Of a DNA stretch of 64,000 bases, positions 61,722 to 64,000 are shown in pieces. Position 1 is the first letter of the stretch; each line of letters starts with the position of its first letter. Both the position numbers and the translations under genes were made by a program. Under the pieces are notes generated by a model, which did not search any database, was not told the DNA's origin, and saw only the letters and a list, made by a program, of their open reading frames with translations. This stretch comes from an uncultured Alphaproteobacteria bacterium (GTDB lineage Bacteria > Pseudomonadota > Alphaproteobacteria > Rhizobiales > Ancalomicrobiaceae): NCBI GenBank assembly GCA_937892955.1, contig CALBKH010000005.1:62001-126000 (forward strand), read 5' to 3'.

Positions 61722-63125
61722 TCAGAAGACCTTTCCGGGATTGAGCAGGTTCTTCGGATCGAACGCCGCCTTGAGACGGCGCATCGCCTCGATCTCCAGG
61801 GCCGAGCGGGTGAGCCCCAGCCATTCCATCTTGGAAGTGCCGATGCCGTGCTCGGCCGAGACCGTTCCCCCGTACTCGCCGACGAGGCCGTAGACGATGT
61901 CGCAGATTTCGTGCTTCGGCTGTTCGGCGGCGCTGCGGTCACGCGCCACGATGTGCAGGTTGCCGTCGCCGACGTGGCCGTAGAAGAGCGCCGCGACATC
62001 GGGGATCGCGGCCCGCAACGCGGCGCGGCAGGCGGTGACGAAGGCGTCCATCCGGCCGATCGGCAGGCCGATGTCGAAGGGCACATGGGCGCCGAAGGTC
62101 CGGGGGAATTCGGAGACGGCGTCGCGGACGTCCCAGAACGATTTCAGGTCGCCGATCGAGCGGGCGACGACGGCATCGACGAGGAGCCCGTCCTCTGCCG
62201 TCGCCTCGAGGAAGGCGTCGAACTTGGCGCCGTCGTGGTCCTCGTCGGTGCCCTGGACTTCGATGAGCACATAGAACGGATGGCCCGCGGAAAGCGGCAT
62301 CCGTAGGCCCGGCGTGGTGGCGATCAGCTCCCAGTAGTCGGCCCACATCACCTCGAAGGCGGAGAGCATGGCACCGAGCTCCCGCCGCGCCCGCGACAGG
62401 AGATCGACGACCGCCGCGAAACTCTCGACGGCGCAGACGGCGGCCGAGGTGAAGACCGGCAGAGGCGCGAGCCTCAGCACCGCCCGGGTGACGATGCCGA
62501 GCGTGCCCTCCGAGCCGATGAAGGCCTGTTTGACGTCGTACCCGGCGTTGTTCTTGATCATCCGGTTGAGGCTGGTGATCACCGTGCCGTCGGCGAGCAC
62601 CACTTCGAGACCGAGCACCAGATTGCGCGTCATGCCGTAGCGGATCACCCGGTTGCCGCCGGCGTTGGTGGCGATGTTGCCGCCGATGGTGCAGGAGCCG
62701 CGGGCGCCGAGATCGAGCGGCATGTAGAGGCCGTGCTCGGCCGCCGCGGTCTGGACGGCCTCGAGCGGCGTGCCGGCGCGGACGGTGACGGTCGCTCCGG
62801 CGACGTCGATCTCCTCGATGCCGGTCAACCGTTCGAGCGACAGAGCGACAGCCCCGGCGATCGGCCGCGCCCCGCCGCACAGCCCGGTCATCCCGCCCTG
62901 CGGCACCACCGGTAGGTCGTGATGGTGGCAGATGCGCAGCGCCTCGGCGACGTCCGCGGTGGTGGCGGGGCGGAGGAGAGCGAGGGGACGGACGATCGAA
63001 AGTCCGCTCCAGTCGGTGAGGTACTTCTCCGGGATCGCTTCGCCGGGCGCGAAGGCGCGCGCGTCGAACGCTGCGGCCAGAGCGGCGATCGCAGCTTCGG
63101 GCGAGGTGGGTGAGGGGGGCGTCAT
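61722..63125 (-). CDS. FAD-linked oxidase, GlcD/D-lactate dehydrogenase type
   Basis: VAO-family flavoenzyme of 467 residues from ATG 63125. The PCMH FAD-binding domain has LPVVPQGGMTGLCGGA, DLGARGSCTIGGNIATNAGG and IKNNAGYDVKQAFIGSEGTL; the C-terminal FAD-oxidase domain has YGHVGDGNLHI and VSAEHGIGTSKMEWL. These mark the glycolate/D-lactate/D-2-hydroxyglutarate dehydrogenase group. Overlap with the upstream 2-hydroxyacid dehydrogenase gene (ATGA) indicates joint action on 2-hydroxy acids, perhaps glycolate or lactate from aldol cleavage. Confidence 0.9.
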   Translation of the reverse strand: MTPPSPTSPEAAIAALAAAFDARAFAPGEAIPEKYLTDWSGLSIVRPLALLRPATTADVAEALRICHHHDLPVVPQGGMTGLCGGARPIAGAVALSLERLTGIEEIDVAGATVTVRAGTPLEAVQTAAAEHGLYMPLDLGARGSCTIGGNIATNAGGNRVIRYGMTRNLVLGLEVVLADGTVITSLNRMIKNNAGYDVKQAFIGSEGTLGIVTRAVLRLAPLPVFTSAAVCAVESFAAVVDLLSRARRELGAMLSAFEVMWADYWELIATTPGLRMPLSAGHPFYVLIEVQGTDEDHDGAKFDAFLEATAEDGLLVDAVVARSIGDLKSFWDVRDAVSEFPRTFGAHVPFDIGLPIGRMDAFVTACRAALRAAIPDVAALFYGHVGDGNLHIVARDRSAAEQPKHEICDIVYGLVGEYGGTVSAEHGIGTSKMEWLGLTRSALEIEAMRRLKAAFDPKNLLNPGKVF

Positions 63126-64000
63126 GCGGACCCGCCCGCCGCCGGGAGATGGGCGCATTCGGGGACCGGCGTCGTCACCTTGCCCTCGTCGAAGAAGCGG
63201 CGAAGGTTCTCGACCGTCAGATCGCCCATGGCGCGGCGGGTCTCCACCGTGGCGCTGCCGACGTGGGGCAGGAGGACGACGTTGTCGAGCGGGAAGAGTT
63301 CCGCCGGCACGTTCGGCTCGTTGGCGAAAACGTCGAGGCCGGCGGCGCCGAGGCGGCCGTCGAGGAGTGCGGCGACCAGTTCCTTCTCGTCGACGACGCT
63401 GCCTCGGGCGACGTTGATCAGTGTCCCCTCGGGTCCGAGGGCCTCGATCACGGCGCGGCCGATCAGCTTGTTCGTCGAGGCGCCGCCGGGGGTGATGACG
63501 ACGAGGAAGTCGACGTCGCCTGCCATCGCGACGAGGTCGGCGTAGTGGCGCCAGGGGACGTCGGTCCGTCGATTGCGGGTGTGATAGGCGATGTCGCAGT
63601 CGAAGGCGGCGGCGAGCTTGCGGGCGATGGTCTCGCCGATGCGGCCGAGGCCGACGATGCCGACCTTCTTGCCCTCGATCGACTGCGTCAGCGCCGCCGC
63701 GCCGAAGCCGGACCATTTGCCGGCCCTCACATAGGCATCGTCGCGGACGATGCGCCGCGACACCGCGAGCATGAGCGCGATGGCGGTGTTGGCGACGTCG
63801 GCGTTGAGGACGTTCGGCGTGTGGGTGACGGCGATGCCGCGCGCCGCCGCCGCCTTGGCGTCGATGGCGTCGTAGCCGACGCCGAAGCACGAGATGACCT
63901 TCAGGTTCGGCAGGCGCGCCATGATCTCCGGCTTCAGCCCGTCGTGACCGTTGGTGGCGACCGCCTCGATCGCCGCGCCGTTCGCGGCGAGATAGGCCTC
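63122..64000 (-). CDS. 2-hydroxyacid dehydrogenase (glyoxylate/hydroxypyruvate reductase-like), 5' truncated by window edge
   Basis: The frame runs from the window end (EAYLAANGAAIEAVATNGHD) to the stop at 63122, giving 293 codons of a protein usually near 315-320, so the true start lies outside. Coenzyme motif GKKVGIVGLGRIGETIARKL, catalytic Arg in NVARGSVVDEKELVAAL, Glu in VFANEPNVP and His in LLPHVGSAT are present. The CFGVGYDAIDAKAAAARGIAV segment fits GhrB/hydroxypyruvate reductase-like proteins. It is co-transcribed with the FAD oxidase gene. Confidence 0.9.
   Translation of the reverse strand, partial: EAYLAANGAAIEAVATNGHDGLKPEIMARLPNLKVISCFGVGYDAIDAKAAAARGIAVTHTPNVLNADVANTAIALMLAVSRRIVRDDAYVRAGKWSGFGAAALTQSIEGKKVGIVGLGRIGETIARKLAAAFDCDIAYHTRNRRTDVPWRHYADLVAMAGDVDFLVVITPGGASTNKLIGRAVIEALGPEGTLINVARGSVVDEKELVAALLDGRLGAAGLDVFANEPNVPAELFPLDNVVLLPHVGSATVETRRAMGDLTVENLRRFFDEGKVTTPVPECAHLPAAGGSA

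Overview
The window is high-GC chromosomal DNA, most probably from an alphaproteobacterium of the Hyphomicrobiales (Rhizobiales). Clues are the cbb operon order P-T-A-E, an RNase E with an acidic insertion, a DUF2336 protein, and palindromic intergenic repeats typical of rhizobial genomes. It encodes Calvin-cycle CO2 fixation, sulfur-carrier proteins and an uptake-type [NiFe] hydrogenase. That suggests a facultative lithoautotroph able to use H2 and/or reduced sulfur. No rRNA, tRNA or CRISPR array was seen.

Layout. 1-5.3 kb: end of a Calvin-cycle operon (phosphoribulokinase, transketolase, class II aldolase, ribulose-5-phosphate epimerase) closed by a terminator. 5.5-21.5 kb: a FadL-type porin, then a sulfur/lipoate/hydrogenase block. 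This holds dsrE2-tusA (minus strand), an AcuC-type deacetylase, lipS1-lipT-lipS2-sLpl(AB), dsrE3, lbpA, and an Isp-type hydrogenase operon (maturation protease, HupH-like factor, hynS, isp1, hynL, isp2). 21.6-38.9 kb: mostly housekeeping genes, namely a methyltransferase, a GGDEF-EAL protein, ppc broken by a one-base frameshift, an aminotransferase, an EEP-family nuclease, rne, amiC, mrcA and a class A beta-lactamase. 39.0-40.0 kb: a hicA remnant and a decayed IS5-family element. 40-49.5 kb: a minus-strand operon for uptake and hydrolysis of biuret-like compounds (BMP-type ABC transporter, BiuH, a second cysteine hydrolase, AtzH-like protein, 5-FCL-like protein, AtzF) with a divergent GntR regulator. 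50.6-53.3 kb: a mobA-mobR pair for 3-hydroxybenzoate hydroxylation. 54-64 kb: a sugar-acid region (SDR, enolase-superfamily dehydratase, 2-hydroxyacid dehydrogenases, GntR, idonate-type dehydrogenase, IlvD/Edd dehydratase, FAD oxidase).

Most notable is the 7-21.5 kb block. LbpA and its dedicated lipoate-assembly enzymes normally accompany the sulfur-oxidising heterodisulfide-reductase-like (sHdr) complex. No sHdr subunit gene is present here. The block instead runs into a hydrogenase whose Isp2 subunit has an HdrD-like fold. An identical 18-bp AT-rich motif lies before lipS1 and before dsrE3, and a close copy lies before the hydrogenase operon, where it follows an FNR/FixK-like box. This suggests one regulon coupling H2 metabolism to lipoate-bound sulfur chemistry, which is an inference.

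Three genes carry single-base lesions: ppc has an extra base in a homopolymer, while one ABC permease and the IS transposase each have TGA where Trp (TGG) is expected. They may be real decay or sequence errors.
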